Program-made: the position numbers and the translations under genes
Part shown: positions 17,925-26,460 of the stretch, piece by piece
Layout: each line of letters opens with the position of its first letter
How positions within the stretch are numbered: the first letter of the stretch is position 1
Source of the DNA: Synechococcus sp. CBW1108
Lineage (GTDB): Bacteria; Cyanobacteriota; Cyanobacteriia; PCC-6307; Cyanobiaceae
Direction: 5' to 3'
NCBI RefSeq assembly: GCF_015840335.1
Contig: NZ_CP060395.1
Span: forward strand, 372,001-436,000
Length of the DNA: 64,000 nt
Notes under the pieces: generated by a model
Told to the model about the DNA's origin: nothing
Databases searched by the model: none
Seen by the model: only the letters and a program-made list of their open reading frames with translations

Positions 17925-19148
17925 GTGCGGAAGCAGCGGCGCTGGAATCTGCTCGCCACTCTGGCGCTTCTACTGGCGGTGATTCTGGCCTTTGTGGCGA
18001 TCACCCGCATCGACATCACCCCGGTGCAGACCCGTGATGCCCTGCGGCTTTCCACCTCAGCGCGATCCCTAACTATCGACCCTCGCCAGCTGCCCCCCAG
18101 CGGCTGGACCACCCTGCGCGGTGAGCTGCTCAATGCCGGCGAAGCCAGGGTGGATCAGGACGCGCTGGAGGCGGCGCCCTTGCACGCCCAACTCGGGGTG
18201 TACGCCAACACCACTTCCGAGCTCGACCTGAGCGTGCCGAGCTATGCCGCCAGCGGCTACATCTGGATGGTCTGGGATGGGGCCCTGCAGGCCTATCTCG
18301 AGGAGGCCGGCATCACGATCGACGAGCGCATCACCCTGCTCAACACCCTGATCACCGATGCCCCGCCGGAACTCGATCCGGTCGGAGATGGGTACGAACG
18401 GCTAGACGATGGGGGCTACTACCAACTATTCACCTATCGGGGCCGCTATCTGCTCGATCAGGCCAGCTTTCGCCACTACCCCTTCATGAGCGTCAGCCTG
18501 CCGCTGCTGATTGAGGCGAATGATCTCGATGGCAGCCTCAGCTACGAGCAGTTTCGGCTCGAACCCGACATCCGCAACAGCGGCATGGGCTTCAACGCCC
18601 GCATCCTTGGCTGGCTCAACCAGGGCTGGTCAATCGCCGAATACCGTCACCAGTACGCCACCAATTTCGGCCAGGGTGGCAGCGAAAGCGATTACAGCCT
18701 GGTGCTGTTTGAGATCTCCTTCGGCACCTCAGCCTGGGCCTCGGTGTGGCGCCTGCTGCTGCCGCTGGTGGTGCTGATGGCGATGGTGCTGCTGGTGTTC
18801 AAGGTGCGCCCCGATGAGCAAGATGCCCGCGCCAGCATTCCGGTGACCGTGCTGCTCACCCTGGTGTTCCTGCAGCAGACCTACCGCAGTGATCTGCCCG
18901 TTCTGCCCTTTCTCACCTTCCTGGACCAGGTGTATGTAGTGGCCTATGTGGTCACCCTGGTGGCCTTCGTGCTGGTGATCTGGATCGGCCGCCGCTACGC
19001 CGACATGGAGGTGATGGAGGATCCCGAGAAGAAAGCACTGGTGAGGGACCGGCTAGAGCAACTCGATAACAGCTGGCCCGTAGTGGTGGTGATCTTCAGC
19101 AGCCTGGCGATCGCCATGGCCTGGTTCACGATTCCGCCCGGAACCTGA
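17925..19148 (+). CDS. Pentameric ligand-gated ion channel homologue (prokaryotic Cys-loop-type receptor)
   Basis: A 407-residue protein with a basic N-terminal signal-anchor (RKQRRWNLLATLALLLAVIL), an external beta-sandwich domain (about 35-265) and a membrane domain in the order of the GLIC/ELIC family. The hallmark Pro-loop is FRHYPFMSVSLPLLIEA; there is a GYIWMVWDGALQAY strand and no Cys pair, as in bacterial members. M1 is about 274-292 (LLLPLVVLMAMVLLVF), M2 about 303-322 (IPVTVLLTLVFLQQTY), then the M2-M3 link SDLPVLPFLTFLDQ, M3 (VVAYVVTLVAFVLVIW) and M4 near the end (VVVVIFSSLAIAMAWF). The GTG 17925 start leaves 16 bp to the divergent binding-protein start; the earlier open frame would cover that gene. 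The ligand is unknown; the paired binding protein is suggestive. Confidence 0.82.
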   Translation: MRKQRRWNLLATLALLLAVILAFVAITRIDITPVQTRDALRLSTSARSLTIDPRQLPPSGWTTLRGELLNAGEARVDQDALEAAPLHAQLGVYANTTSELDLSVPSYAASGYIWMVWDGALQAYLEEAGITIDERITLLNTLITDAPPELDPVGDGYERLDDGGYYQLFTYRGRYLLDQASFRHYPFMSVSLPLLIEANDLDGSLSYEQFRLEPDIRNSGMGFNARILGWLNQGWSIAEYRHQYATNFGQGGSESDYSLVLFEISFGTSAWASVWRLLLPLVVLMAMVLLVFKVRPDEQDARASIPVTVLLTLVFLQQTYRSDLPVLPFLTFLDQVYVVAYVVTLVAFVLVIWIGRRYADMEVMEDPEKKALVRDRLEQLDNSWPVVVVIFSSLAIAMAWFTIPPGT

Positions 19149-19153
19149 GCAGC

Positions 19154-20938
19154 TCAGGCCGCCATCGGGCTGGCCGGCTGGATGGCTCGACCCACCAGTC
19201 GCTGGATCAGTCGTTGGGCCAGGCGCTGGGGACCGAAGGTGCGCTGCAGCAATCTCAGCAGGCTGCGCAGGTCTTCGGTATTGAGCCGATCATCGCGCAC
19301 CAGGGTGAGCAGCAGCCGTTGGCGCAGGCTGCTGCCCTCCTGCCCAAGCAGCAGCTTGAGGCCCGCTCCCGCCACGGGCAGCAGGGCCGTGCCGCCGCTC
19401 TGGTCAGCCTCAACCACTGCCAGCAGGTTTTCCAGCCGTTCAATGCGCAGCCGCCCCTGGGGGTCAAACAGCACTTCGAGCAGCTTCTCGCGCATCTCAC
19501 TGGTGTCGCCCGCCAGCAGCCGCCTGGCCACATAGGGATAGGCCACGTTGATGATCTTGAAGCCCGGGTCGAGGCGCAGGGCCAGGCCCTCCTGGCTCAC
19601 CACGGCCCGGATGATCAAAGCGAAGCGGGCCGGCACCCGGAAGGGGTAGTCGTACATCAGCTCCGAGAAGCGGTCGGTGATCGCCTTGAAATTGAAGCTG
19701 CCCACATTTTCACCGAGGGCCCCGCCCAGAACATCCTCCAGGGCAGGGATGATCGGCTCCAGATCAGCCTTGGGATTGAGGAAACCCAGGCAGATGAAAT
19801 CGTGGGCCAGGGCACGGAAGTCGCGGTTGATCAGGTGAACCACCGCACTGGTGAGGGTGAGGCGGTCGCTGTCACTGATCGAATCCATCATCCCGAAATC
19901 CACGTAGGCCACATGGCCGAGGGCTCCGGTTTTTCCCGTCAGAGCAAAGAGGTTGCCCGGGTGGGGATCGGCATGGAAGTAGCCAAATTCGAGCAGTTGC
20001 TGCAGGCCGGCGATCACGCCGGTGCGGATCAGGGCCGCCGGGTCGAGATTGCGGGCCTCAAGGGCCTGGCGTTCCTGCAGCTTGGTGCCGTTAATCCACT
20101 GGGTGGTGAGCACATGTTCTGAGGAGAGGAGCCGCTCAACGCGGGGCACGGTCACCTCGCTCTGGTTGGCAAAGAGGTCGGCGAACCTTTCGGCGTTGTT
20201 GGCCTCAAGCCTGTAGTCGATCTCCTCAAAAAGGGTGGAGCCGAATTCATCGATGATGTCCCCGAGTCCGAAACCGAGGTTTAGGGGCAGCAGCGGGGCC
20301 GTCAGCACCGCCAGCAGCCGGATGATCACCAGATCCCGCCGCAGAATCAAGGGCAGGTTGGGGCGCTGCACCTTCACCGCAACCCAGTGCCCATCGCTGA
20401 GCTGGGCCTTGTATACCTGGCCAAGGCTGGCGGCGGCCACGGGGAAATCGGGAAACTGCTCAAACAATTGGTCGGCCGGAGCCCCCAGCTCCCTCTCAAT
20501 CGTCGCCAGGGCAATGGCGTGGGGGAAGGGGGGCAGGTTGTCCTGGAGCTGGGTGAGCTGGTCCAGCCAATCGCGTCGTACCAGGTCTGGCCGGGTGGAG
20601 AGGGCCTGGCCCACCTTGATGAAGCAGGGACCCAGGGCAGTGAGGGTATGGAGAATCCTGCGACCCAACTGCTTCTGCACCTCGGCATCCCTGCTGTTGC
20701 CCTGCACCACCAGCACCAGGCCCAGGCTGGAGAGTTGCCAGGCCACAACAAGCAGCCGGCTCACCAGCAGCCAGGGACGCAGCAGCAACCAGCGCAGGTC
20801 CCTGGCCGGATCGTAGGCAGGGTCCGGGCTCTTTCCTGAGCCTTTCCTAGGGCTGGTTTCAGGGCTGGATTCGGCGCTCTTCACAGGCACGGCAGCCGTT
20901 CGCTCGTCAGACTCTAGAAACGCGATCCGCCCACCCAT
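19154..20938 (-). CDS. ABC1/UbiB-family atypical kinase
   Basis: Members (ABC1K, UbiB, plastoglobule kinases) control prenylquinone and photosynthetic-membrane lipid metabolism. The 594-residue protein carries the family signatures: KVGQALSTRPDLV (KxGQ motif), AAASLGQVYKAQL (Ala-rich nucleotide loop), VAVKVQRPNL (Lys), FHADPHPGNLFAL and the metal site YVDFGMM. A hydrophobic pair of helices occurs about residues 50-75 (WLLLRPWLLVSRLLVVAW). C-terminal helical extension about 470-594. ATG 20938 (MGGRIAFLESD) is the family-like start; it overlaps the divergent gene's ATG by two bases. A downstream GTG near residue 17 is a possible alternative. Confidence 0.87.
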   Translation of the reverse strand: MGGRIAFLESDERTAAVPVKSAESSPETSPRKGSGKSPDPAYDPARDLRWLLLRPWLLVSRLLVVAWQLSSLGLVLVVQGNSRDAEVQKQLGRRILHTLTALGPCFIKVGQALSTRPDLVRRDWLDQLTQLQDNLPPFPHAIALATIERELGAPADQLFEQFPDFPVAAASLGQVYKAQLSDGHWVAVKVQRPNLPLILRRDLVIIRLLAVLTAPLLPLNLGFGLGDIIDEFGSTLFEEIDYRLEANNAERFADLFANQSEVTVPRVERLLSSEHVLTTQWINGTKLQERQALEARNLDPAALIRTGVIAGLQQLLEFGYFHADPHPGNLFALTGKTGALGHVAYVDFGMMDSISDSDRLTLTSAVVHLINRDFRALAHDFICLGFLNPKADLEPIIPALEDVLGGALGENVGSFNFKAITDRFSELMYDYPFRVPARFALIIRAVVSQEGLALRLDPGFKIINVAYPYVARRLLAGDTSEMREKLLEVLFDPQGRLRIERLENLLAVVEADQSGGTALLPVAGAGLKLLLGQEGSSLRQRLLLTLVRDDRLNTEDLRSLLRLLQRTFGPQRLAQRLIQRLVGRAIQPASPMAA

Positions 20939-22268
20939 GGGTCTGCCGCTGCACCTACCGGCCCACGGCCGCGGCAGGGGTCTCTCACCGGCCCTGGCTG
21001 CCCTGCTGCGCCAGCGGCCAGGCAGCTGGGACCAGCCGGAATTACCCCAGTTCGGCGGTCCCCTGGTGGATGGCGGCGCCGTGGCCGCGGCCCAGCAGCG
21101 CTGCGCCCGCCAGCTCGGGGCCGATGGGGTGTGGTTTGGGGTCAATGGGGCCACCGGCCTGCTGCAGGCTGGGTTGCTGGCCCTGGCCCCCCCGGGCAGC
21201 CGGGTGCTGCTGCCCCGCAACCTGCACCGCTCCCTGCTGCATGCCTGCGTGCTGGGTCAGCTGCGGCCCCTGCTATTCGACCTGCCCTTCGATCCGGCAA
21301 CCGGCCTCTGGCTGCCCCCCAGCCCGACCCACCTGGCCCAGGTGCTGGACGCCGCCGCAGTCGCTGGCCCGGTGGCTGCCCTGGTGCTGGTTTCGCCCAG
21401 CTATCAGGGCCAGCGGGCCGATCTGCCCGCCCTGGTGGCCCTGGCCCAGCAGCGCGGCCTACCGGTGCTGGTTGACCAGGCCCATGGCCGCGCTGAGGCC
21501 CTCTCTGCCGGGGCCGATCTGGTGGTGCTCTCCAGCCAGAAGGCCGCGGGCGGTCTGGCCCAGAGTGCGGCCCTGTTGCTGCAGGGGCAGCGGGTAGACC
21601 GCCAGGCCCTGGCAAGGGCCCTGCTATGGCTGCAGACCTCCAGCCCCAGCGCCCTACTGCTGGCCTCCGCCGAGGCGGCCCTCACCGAGCTCACTAGCCC
21701 GGCGGGGCTTGGCCGCTGGCGGCAGGCCTGCCGGGTGGGGGAGCGGCTGCAGCGCCACTGCCGGGCGGCCGGGCTGACCCTGGTCGCCAACGACGATCCC
21801 CTGCGGCTGGTGCTCAACACCGCGGCCCTGGGCATCAACGGCCTCGCCGCCGATGCCTGGCTGCTGGAAAGGCAGGTGATCGCCGAGTTACCCGAGCCGG
21901 GGGCGCTCACCTTCTGCCTGGGGCTGGCGCCGCCAGCGGGGCTGGTGTGGCGCCTACCCCGCCAGCTGGAGCGGCTGCGGCATGCCCTGGGTGGCGATCC
22001 CCTGCCACCCTTCAGCGCGCCGCCCCTACCCCTGGTTGGGGAGCCAGAGCTGCCGCTGGGCCTGGCCTGGCGAGCCTCCTGCGAGGTCGTGACCCTGGCG
22101 GCGGCGGTCGGTCGCATCGCCGCCGAGCCCCTCTGCCCCTATCCCCCTGGCATTCCGCTGCTGGTGCCGGGCGAGCGGATCGATCCCGCCCGCGCCGCCT
22201 GGCTCCAGCGGCAGGCCCTGCTTTGGCCCGGCCAGATCGCTGATACGGTGAAGGTTGTGGCCGCATAG
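20937..22268 (+). CDS. Orn/Lys/Arg decarboxylase-like PLP-dependent protein (short cyanobacterial type)
   Basis: Fold-type I PLP protein of 443 residues related to basic amino acid decarboxylases. Visible are GPLVDGGAVAAAQQRCARQ, GVWFGVNGATGLLQAGLLAL, LVLVSPSYQGQRADLPALV and LVDQAHGRAEALSAGADL (the Asp that contacts the pyridine nitrogen). The presumed Schiff-base Lys is in VLSSQKAAGGLAQS, where the common decarboxylase sequence is S-x-H-K; here His is Gln. The C-terminal domain (LCPYPPGIPLLVPGERI) matches the decarboxylase C-terminal module. The substrate is uncertain. The start codon overlaps the divergent ABC1 kinase start; no clear ribosome site can be assigned on either strand. Confidence 0.78.
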   Translation: MGLPLHLPAHGRGRGLSPALAALLRQRPGSWDQPELPQFGGPLVDGGAVAAAQQRCARQLGADGVWFGVNGATGLLQAGLLALAPPGSRVLLPRNLHRSLLHACVLGQLRPLLFDLPFDPATGLWLPPSPTHLAQVLDAAAVAGPVAALVLVSPSYQGQRADLPALVALAQQRGLPVLVDQAHGRAEALSAGADLVVLSSQKAAGGLAQSAALLLQGQRVDRQALARALLWLQTSSPSALLLASAEAALTELTSPAGLGRWRQACRVGERLQRHCRAAGLTLVANDDPLRLVLNTAALGINGLAADAWLLERQVIAELPEPGALTFCLGLAPPAGLVWRLPRQLERLRHALGGDPLPPFSAPPLPLVGEPELPLGLAWRASCEVVTLAAAVGRIAAEPLCPYPPGIPLLVPGERIDPARAAWLQRQALLWPGQIADTVKVVAA

Positions 22269-22278
22269 GGGCCCGGTG

Positions 22279-22914
22279 ATGGACCTGCGTGCACCTGCCG
22301 ATTCCTACCAGTGGGATTTCGTCACTCCCGGCCTGCCGGATAGCTCCTTTGTGGACGCCCCCGGCTTCAGCCCCACCCCGATGGAGCTGCGGGTGATGCT
22401 GCTGGCCCATCTGCGCCCACGGCCCGACTCCCTGGTTTGGGATGTGGGCGGGGGCACCGGTGCCCTGGCCCTGGAGATTGCCCGCCTGATGCCCAAGGGA
22501 GTAGTGCACACCCTCGAGCGCGACCCTGAAGCGATCGAGCTGCTGGAGCAGAACCGGCGCCGCTTTGGGATCACCAACCTGCACATCCACGCCGGTGCCG
22601 CCCCCGACGACCTGGCCCAGCTCCCGGCCCACCCAGACCGGGTGCTGCTGGAGGTGGGGCGCCCCCTCGGCGGGGTACTGCTGGCGGTATGGAAGGCCCT
22701 GGTTCCCAAGGGGCGTCTGGTGATCAGCACCGCCAGCCTCGAGGGTCTGGTGGATGCCACCGATACCCTCAGCCAGCTGGCAGCTACGGACGTGCAGGTG
22801 GTGCAGGCCACCGTGCACCGCATGCAACGGCGCGGCAGCCAGGCCAAGCTGGCTGCGGCAGAGCCCCTCTTTCTGATCGCAGCTGAGCGCCCATCCCCTG
22901 ACGCGCCCTGCTGA
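22279..22914 (+). CDS. cbiT: Precorrin/cobalt-precorrin C15-methyltransferase-like protein (CbiT)
   Basis: SAM-dependent methylation and decarboxylation step of corrin-ring synthesis. The 211-residue protein begins with the CbiT-like entry TPGLPDSSFVDAPGFSPTPM, then SAM motif I LVWDVGGGTGALALEIAR, the acidic motif VHTLERDPEAIELLEQN, and LVISTASLEGL, matching the C-terminal half of CobL. It is a stand-alone subunit as in most cyanobacteria; the C5-methyltransferase CbiE is not adjacent. ATG 22279 (MDLRAPAD) was chosen; GTG 22255 lies inside the preceding gene's end. It is followed about 20 bp later by cdsA. Confidence 0.8.
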   Translation: MDLRAPADSYQWDFVTPGLPDSSFVDAPGFSPTPMELRVMLLAHLRPRPDSLVWDVGGGTGALALEIARLMPKGVVHTLERDPEAIELLEQNRRRFGITNLHIHAGAAPDDLAQLPAHPDRVLLEVGRPLGGVLLAVWKALVPKGRLVISTASLEGLVDATDTLSQLAATDVQVVQATVHRMQRRGSQAKLAAAEPLFLIAAERPSPDAPC

Positions 22915-22934
22915 TTGCCGTTCCTGAATCCCGC

Positions 22935-23795
22935 TTGATTCCCACTCCTCGCACGGCCACCTCCCTGCCCCGACTGCTCAGCGGCTGGGCCGCCGGAGCC
23001 TTCGGTTTCGTGGTGGTGATGCTGGGGGGATGGTGGTTCACGGTGGCCCTGGGCCTGATCGTGCACCTGGGGCTGCTGGAGTTCTTCCGGATGGCCCAGT
23101 TCAAGGGAATCCGACCGGCCATCAAAACCACCCTGGTCGCCGTACAGCTGCTGCTGATCACCACCCAGCTGGCCAGCGGCAGCGCCCTGCTGGGTGGTGA
23201 TTGGTTTGCCGGCGATGTGGCGGCGGCGGTGCTGCCGGCCTCCGGCGCCGTGATCTGCGGCTGGCTGTTGTTGCAGCCGGTAACCGGCACAATCGCCGAC
23301 ATCGCCGCCTCAATCTTCGGGCTCTTCTACCTGGGCTTCCTGCCCAGCTACTGGATCCGCCTGCGGGAGCTGGAGGGGACCGGCCTGGCCCTCACCCTGC
23401 TGGCCTGCTTCCTAATCGTCGCCACCGATATCGGCTCCTACGTGATCGGGCGCCGCCTGGGCCGCCGTCCCCTCTCCCCCATATCACCGGGCAAAACCAT
23501 CGAGGGGGCCCTGGGCGGGGTTTGCTGCGCCATGGCGGTCGGCGCCCTGGGCGGCAGCTGGATCGGCTGGAGTTGGGGCTGGCTGCTCGGCGCGGTGCTG
23601 GGAGCGGTGGTGGCCCTCTTCGCCCTGGTGGGAGACCTCACCGAATCGATGATGAAACGGGATGCGGGCCTGAAGGACTCCGGCGATGCAATCCCCGGCC
23701 ACGGCGGCGTCCTGGATCGGATCGACAGCTACCTGTTCGTGCCGGCGGTGGTCTACTCCCTGGTCACCTTGGTGCTGCCCCTGGTGCAGCGCTAA
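22935..23795 (+). CDS. cdsA: Phosphatidate cytidylyltransferase (CDP-diacylglycerol synthase)
   Basis: Makes CDP-diacylglycerol from phosphatidate and CTP, the branch point for phosphatidylglycerol of thylakoids. The 286-residue protein has about eight membrane segments (for example AFGFVVVMLGGWWFTVALG, FLIVATDIGSYVIGRRLG). The signature SMMKRDAGLKDSGDAIPGHG followed by GVLDRIDSYL contains the conserved Lys-Arg, Asp and HGG residues near the C terminus. The start is a TTG (MIPTPRTAT); no ATG exists before the first membrane segment. The 3' end overlaps the convergent DUF2993 gene by four bases. Confidence 0.93.
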   Translation: MIPTPRTATSLPRLLSGWAAGAFGFVVVMLGGWWFTVALGLIVHLGLLEFFRMAQFKGIRPAIKTTLVAVQLLLITTQLASGSALLGGDWFAGDVAAAVLPASGAVICGWLLLQPVTGTIADIAASIFGLFYLGFLPSYWIRLRELEGTGLALTLLACFLIVATDIGSYVIGRRLGRRPLSPISPGKTIEGALGGVCCAMAVGALGGSWIGWSWGWLLGAVLGAVVALFALVGDLTESMMKRDAGLKDSGDAIPGHGGVLDRIDSYLFVPAVVYSLVTLVLPLVQR

Positions 23796-24442
23796 GCGCT
23801 GACCCGGGCCGCGCCCAGCAGTTGCAGCATGCCCGCCTCCAGGCGGGCAGCGCCGATGGTGATGCCGGGATCCATCGGCAGCAGGTAGCTGGGGCTGCCC
23901 GCCACACAGCGAATCTCCACACTGCCGCCAACGGAGGCAACGGTGGTTTCCTGTTCGATCGGATCGGGGCTGCCCTGGGCCAGGGCTGTCAGCACCAGCT
24001 TGTCGTGGTGGATGCGCACCCCCCCCAGGGGCACGATTCCCAGCAGGGTTTCGCCCAGGCTGTCGGCCAGGGAGCGCCAGCGGGGGTCGCCCAGGGAGCG
24101 GGTCAGGCCAGCAGGGGTGAAACTCACCTGGCCCTGGATCTGAAAAGCCTGCTCCAGCTGAAGGGGCTGGCCCCTGAGCAGGTTGCCGACATGCACCTGA
24201 ATCGGACCACTGGCCAACTCCACCAGCTCCAGGTGGAATTGCTGATACACCACACGCCTGGCCAGCAGCCGCACCCCAGCCAGCCGGCCCCGCAGCAGCT
24301 GCAGGGGCGAGCCCTCCAAGCGGATCTCGAGACTGTCTATCGACTGACACTGCTGGCGAACCCAAAGCTGCAAGCCCCTGGCCAGCAGCTGCATCACCGG
24401 CCGGGAGGGATTGGTATTGGGGGTGTCGCCTGGACTGCTCAT
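23792..24442 (-). CDS. DUF2993 (LmeA-like) lipid-binding protein
   Basis: A 216-residue protein of the DUF2993 family widespread in cyanobacteria and actinobacteria, whose LmeA member binds phospholipid. Visible segments include LQLLRGRLAGVRLLARRVVYQQFHL (in part), IQVHVGNLLRGQPLQL and VSFTPAGLTRSLGDPRWRSL. There is no signal peptide or membrane helix. Its start overlaps the stop of the upstream hydrolase gene by four bases (ATGA), so it is the last gene of a three-gene operon (dehydrogenase, hydrolase, DUF2993) that points away from clpC. Confidence 0.7.
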   Translation of the reverse strand: MSSPGDTPNTNPSRPVMQLLARGLQLWVRQQCQSIDSLEIRLEGSPLQLLRGRLAGVRLLARRVVYQQFHLELVELASGPIQVHVGNLLRGQPLQLEQAFQIQGQVSFTPAGLTRSLGDPRWRSLADSLGETLLGIVPLGGVRIHHDKLVLTALAQGSPDPIEQETTVASVGGSVEIRCVAGSPSYLLPMDPGITIGAARLEAGMLQLLGAARVSA

Positions 24443-25341
24443 AGCCGGGGGGGTGGGGTTAGCCAGCTGGTCACCACGCTGGCGGCTTGGTCAAGGTGGG
24501 GCAGGTGGCCGCAGTTCTCCAGCACACTCACTCGCTCTCCTAACAGGGCCAGGGCGGCCCGTTTGAGCGGTGGCCTCAGGATGCGATCGTCCGCCCCCCA
24601 GAGCACGCTGATCGGCTGCAGGGGCAGGGGTGCTCCGCAGCCGGCAAAGCCGCCCGAGCGGGCGAAGCGTCGCAGGGCCTCGGCCCAGCCGGGGCTCTGC
24701 AGGTGCAGGGAGGCGATTTCCAATTCCGCCGGGCCCACGGCGCTGTCGGGGTCGGCAAAGGCAGCGCGACAAAGGCCCCGGCGCACCCCGGGCAGGGCCA
24801 GAAAGCGTACCCCCAGACCATCGAGCAAGGGCGGCAGCGGCATGGGCCGACCCGTGAGGCCGGCGGGCGCAAGTAACAGCAGCCGCTCCACCTGCTGGGG
24901 CAGGCGCCGGGCCAGCTCCACCGCCACCGCACCGCCCATGGATGCCCCGATCAGGCCCAAGGGAGCTGGGTTGCGCTGGCCAATTGCCCGCACCAGTAAC
25001 TCCAGGTGGCGCAGCACCCCGCTGGGGCCGTAGTCAGCTGCGGCGGGTCGGGGACAGAAACCGAAGCCAAACAGGTCGGGGATGAACAGCTGGGCTCCGC
25101 TGGCAGCCAGCAGCGGGGCCAGCCGCCGGAATTCCAGAAAGGAACTGTCGAAGCCATGCAGCAACAGCACCGGTGGCCCTTCGCCCAGCACGGCCACGGG
25201 CCAGGAGCCCCCATCGCTGGGGCCCAGGCCTGGCAGGTGCCACCACTCCACCTGGGCTGCCAGGGCCCGGCCCTGGGGATCGAGCAGGCTGCGCGCCGCT
25301 TCGCGCACCAGCTCCTGCTCGGGGGCAGCCAGGCTGTTCAA
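24439..25341 (-). CDS. Alpha/beta-hydrolase fold protein
   Basis: A 300-residue hydrolase: oxyanion region VLLLHGFDSSFLEFRRL, nucleophile elbow LIGASMGGAVAVELARR (Ser about residue 140), an acidic residue in VLWGADDRILRP, and a catalytic His in ENCGHLPHLDQAASV near the C terminus. The cap region about 160-225 is helical. The order is typical of epoxide hydrolase/haloperoxidase-like esterases; the substrate is unknown. Translation appears to start at a TTG (25341) that overlaps the upstream gene's stop as TTGA, and the end overlaps DUF2993. Operon coupling is therefore strong. Confidence 0.85.
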   Translation of the reverse strand: MNSLAAPEQELVREAARSLLDPQGRALAAQVEWWHLPGLGPSDGGSWPVAVLGEGPPVLLLHGFDSSFLEFRRLAPLLAASGAQLFIPDLFGFGFCPRPAAADYGPSGVLRHLELLVRAIGQRNPAPLGLIGASMGGAVAVELARRLPQQVERLLLLAPAGLTGRPMPLPPLLDGLGVRFLALPGVRRGLCRAAFADPDSAVGPAELEIASLHLQSPGWAEALRRFARSGGFAGCGAPLPLQPISVLWGADDRILRPPLKRAALALLGERVSVLENCGHLPHLDQAASVVTSWLTPPPRL

Positions 25342-26444
25342 GCTGGCTGGCGCTCACTGCTGCAGGTGCTCACCAGGGCGGCCAGCAGATCCGAGGGGCC
25401 CACGGCAAAGGGCAGGTGGTGCAGGTCGGAATCGGCGCGACAGGCAAAAGCGCAGGCCTGCTCGAGCTCCTGCAGGCTCTCCCCCGCCAGGCCCAGCTGC
25501 TCCAGGTTGACGGGCAGCCCCAGCCGGCGGAACAGGGGCAGCAGCTGGCGGCGGGCCTGGGCTGCGAGCTGGTTTCCGCCCAGCACCTCTTCGAGACGCA
25601 GTTGCACCAGAACCCCGAAACCCACCTTCTCGCCATGCAGATGGCCATGGCTTGCCGGAAGCTGGGTGAGGCCGTTGTGCACGGCATGGGCCGCCACGGT
25701 GCGGCAGCGGGCCCCACCAATGCCACCGATTAGCCCGGCAGTCAAACCACAGGCCTCGACCACCCGCTCCCAGGCGGCACCGTGGGGATCGAGCAGGGCT
25801 GCTTCAGCTTCCAACATCAGCTGATCGCGCAGCACCCGGGCCATCTGCACCGTCTGCTGCACCAGGCCATCGCCGCTGGAACCGCTGCTCACCGAGGCCT
25901 CGTACCACTTGGCCATGGCGTCGGCGATGCCGCTGGCCAAGGTGCGGGGTGGAGCCAGGCGCACCAGGCTGTGGTCAAAGATCAGCAGGTCGGGGCAGCG
26001 GGCCAGGGCGACATCGCCCAGAAAGGCGCCCTCGGGGGTGTAGACGTTGGCCAGGGCCGTCCAGCCGGCACAGGTGGCCGCACTGGTGGGCACGGTGATG
26101 CAGCTCAGGCCGTGACGGTGGGCGAGCAGTTTGCCGGCGTCCAGCACCTTGCCGCCGCCCATGGCGATCACCGCATCACAGCGGCGTTGCTCCAGTTCAG
26201 CGGCGAGGCGAGTGAGGTCGGCTTCGCAGCAGTCGTGGCGGAGCTCGGCTGTGGAAACTTCCAAACCGGCGGCCTCCAGATCGGCCCTGCGGCTCTGGCG
26301 CAGACCAGCGGTGGCGGCACTGCGGCCAAGCAGCAGGGGACTCTGGGCCAGGGCAGCGATGGGCCCTTGCGCCTGGTCCCAAGCTCCCGGGCCCCGCAGC
26401 ACCTGGGCCGGCGCAATCGAGTGGTGATTGACGGGGTTGATCAT
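25338..26444 (-). CDS. Iron-containing alcohol dehydrogenase, glycerol dehydrogenase-like
   Basis: A 368-residue NAD-dependent group III dehydrogenase. It has the nucleotide motif VIAMGGGKVLDAGKLLA, substrate loop TVPTSAATCAGWTALANVY, metal ligands in LASGIADAMAKWYEA (Asp) and TVAAHAVHNGLTQLP with SHGHLHGEKVGFG (His pair), as in glycerol dehydrogenases. The substrate could be glycerol or a sugar-derived alcohol. ATG 26444 (MINPVNHHS) was chosen because an earlier start at 26480 would overlap clpC; from 26444 there is a 16-bp gap to the clpC stop. It heads the operon with the hydrolase and DUF2993 genes, perhaps as read-through from clpC. Confidence 0.87.
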   Translation of the reverse strand: MINPVNHHSIAPAQVLRGPGAWDQAQGPIAALAQSPLLLGRSAATAGLRQSRRADLEAAGLEVSTAELRHDCCEADLTRLAAELEQRRCDAVIAMGGGKVLDAGKLLAHRHGLSCITVPTSAATCAGWTALANVYTPEGAFLGDVALARCPDLLIFDHSLVRLAPPRTLASGIADAMAKWYEASVSSGSSGDGLVQQTVQMARVLRDQLMLEAEAALLDPHGAAWERVVEACGLTAGLIGGIGGARCRTVAAHAVHNGLTQLPASHGHLHGEKVGFGVLVQLRLEEVLGGNQLAAQARRQLLPLFRRLGLPVNLEQLGLAGESLQELEQACAFACRADSDLHHLPFAVGPSDLLAALVSTCSSERQPA

Positions 26445-26460
26445 CCCGGCCCGATCAATT

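Noticed and set aside
23201-25033. A 610-codon plus-strand frame across cdsA and two minus-strand genes
   Set aside because: Covers three well-supported genes in other frames; composition is that of a shadow (Arg/Pro/Gly rich).
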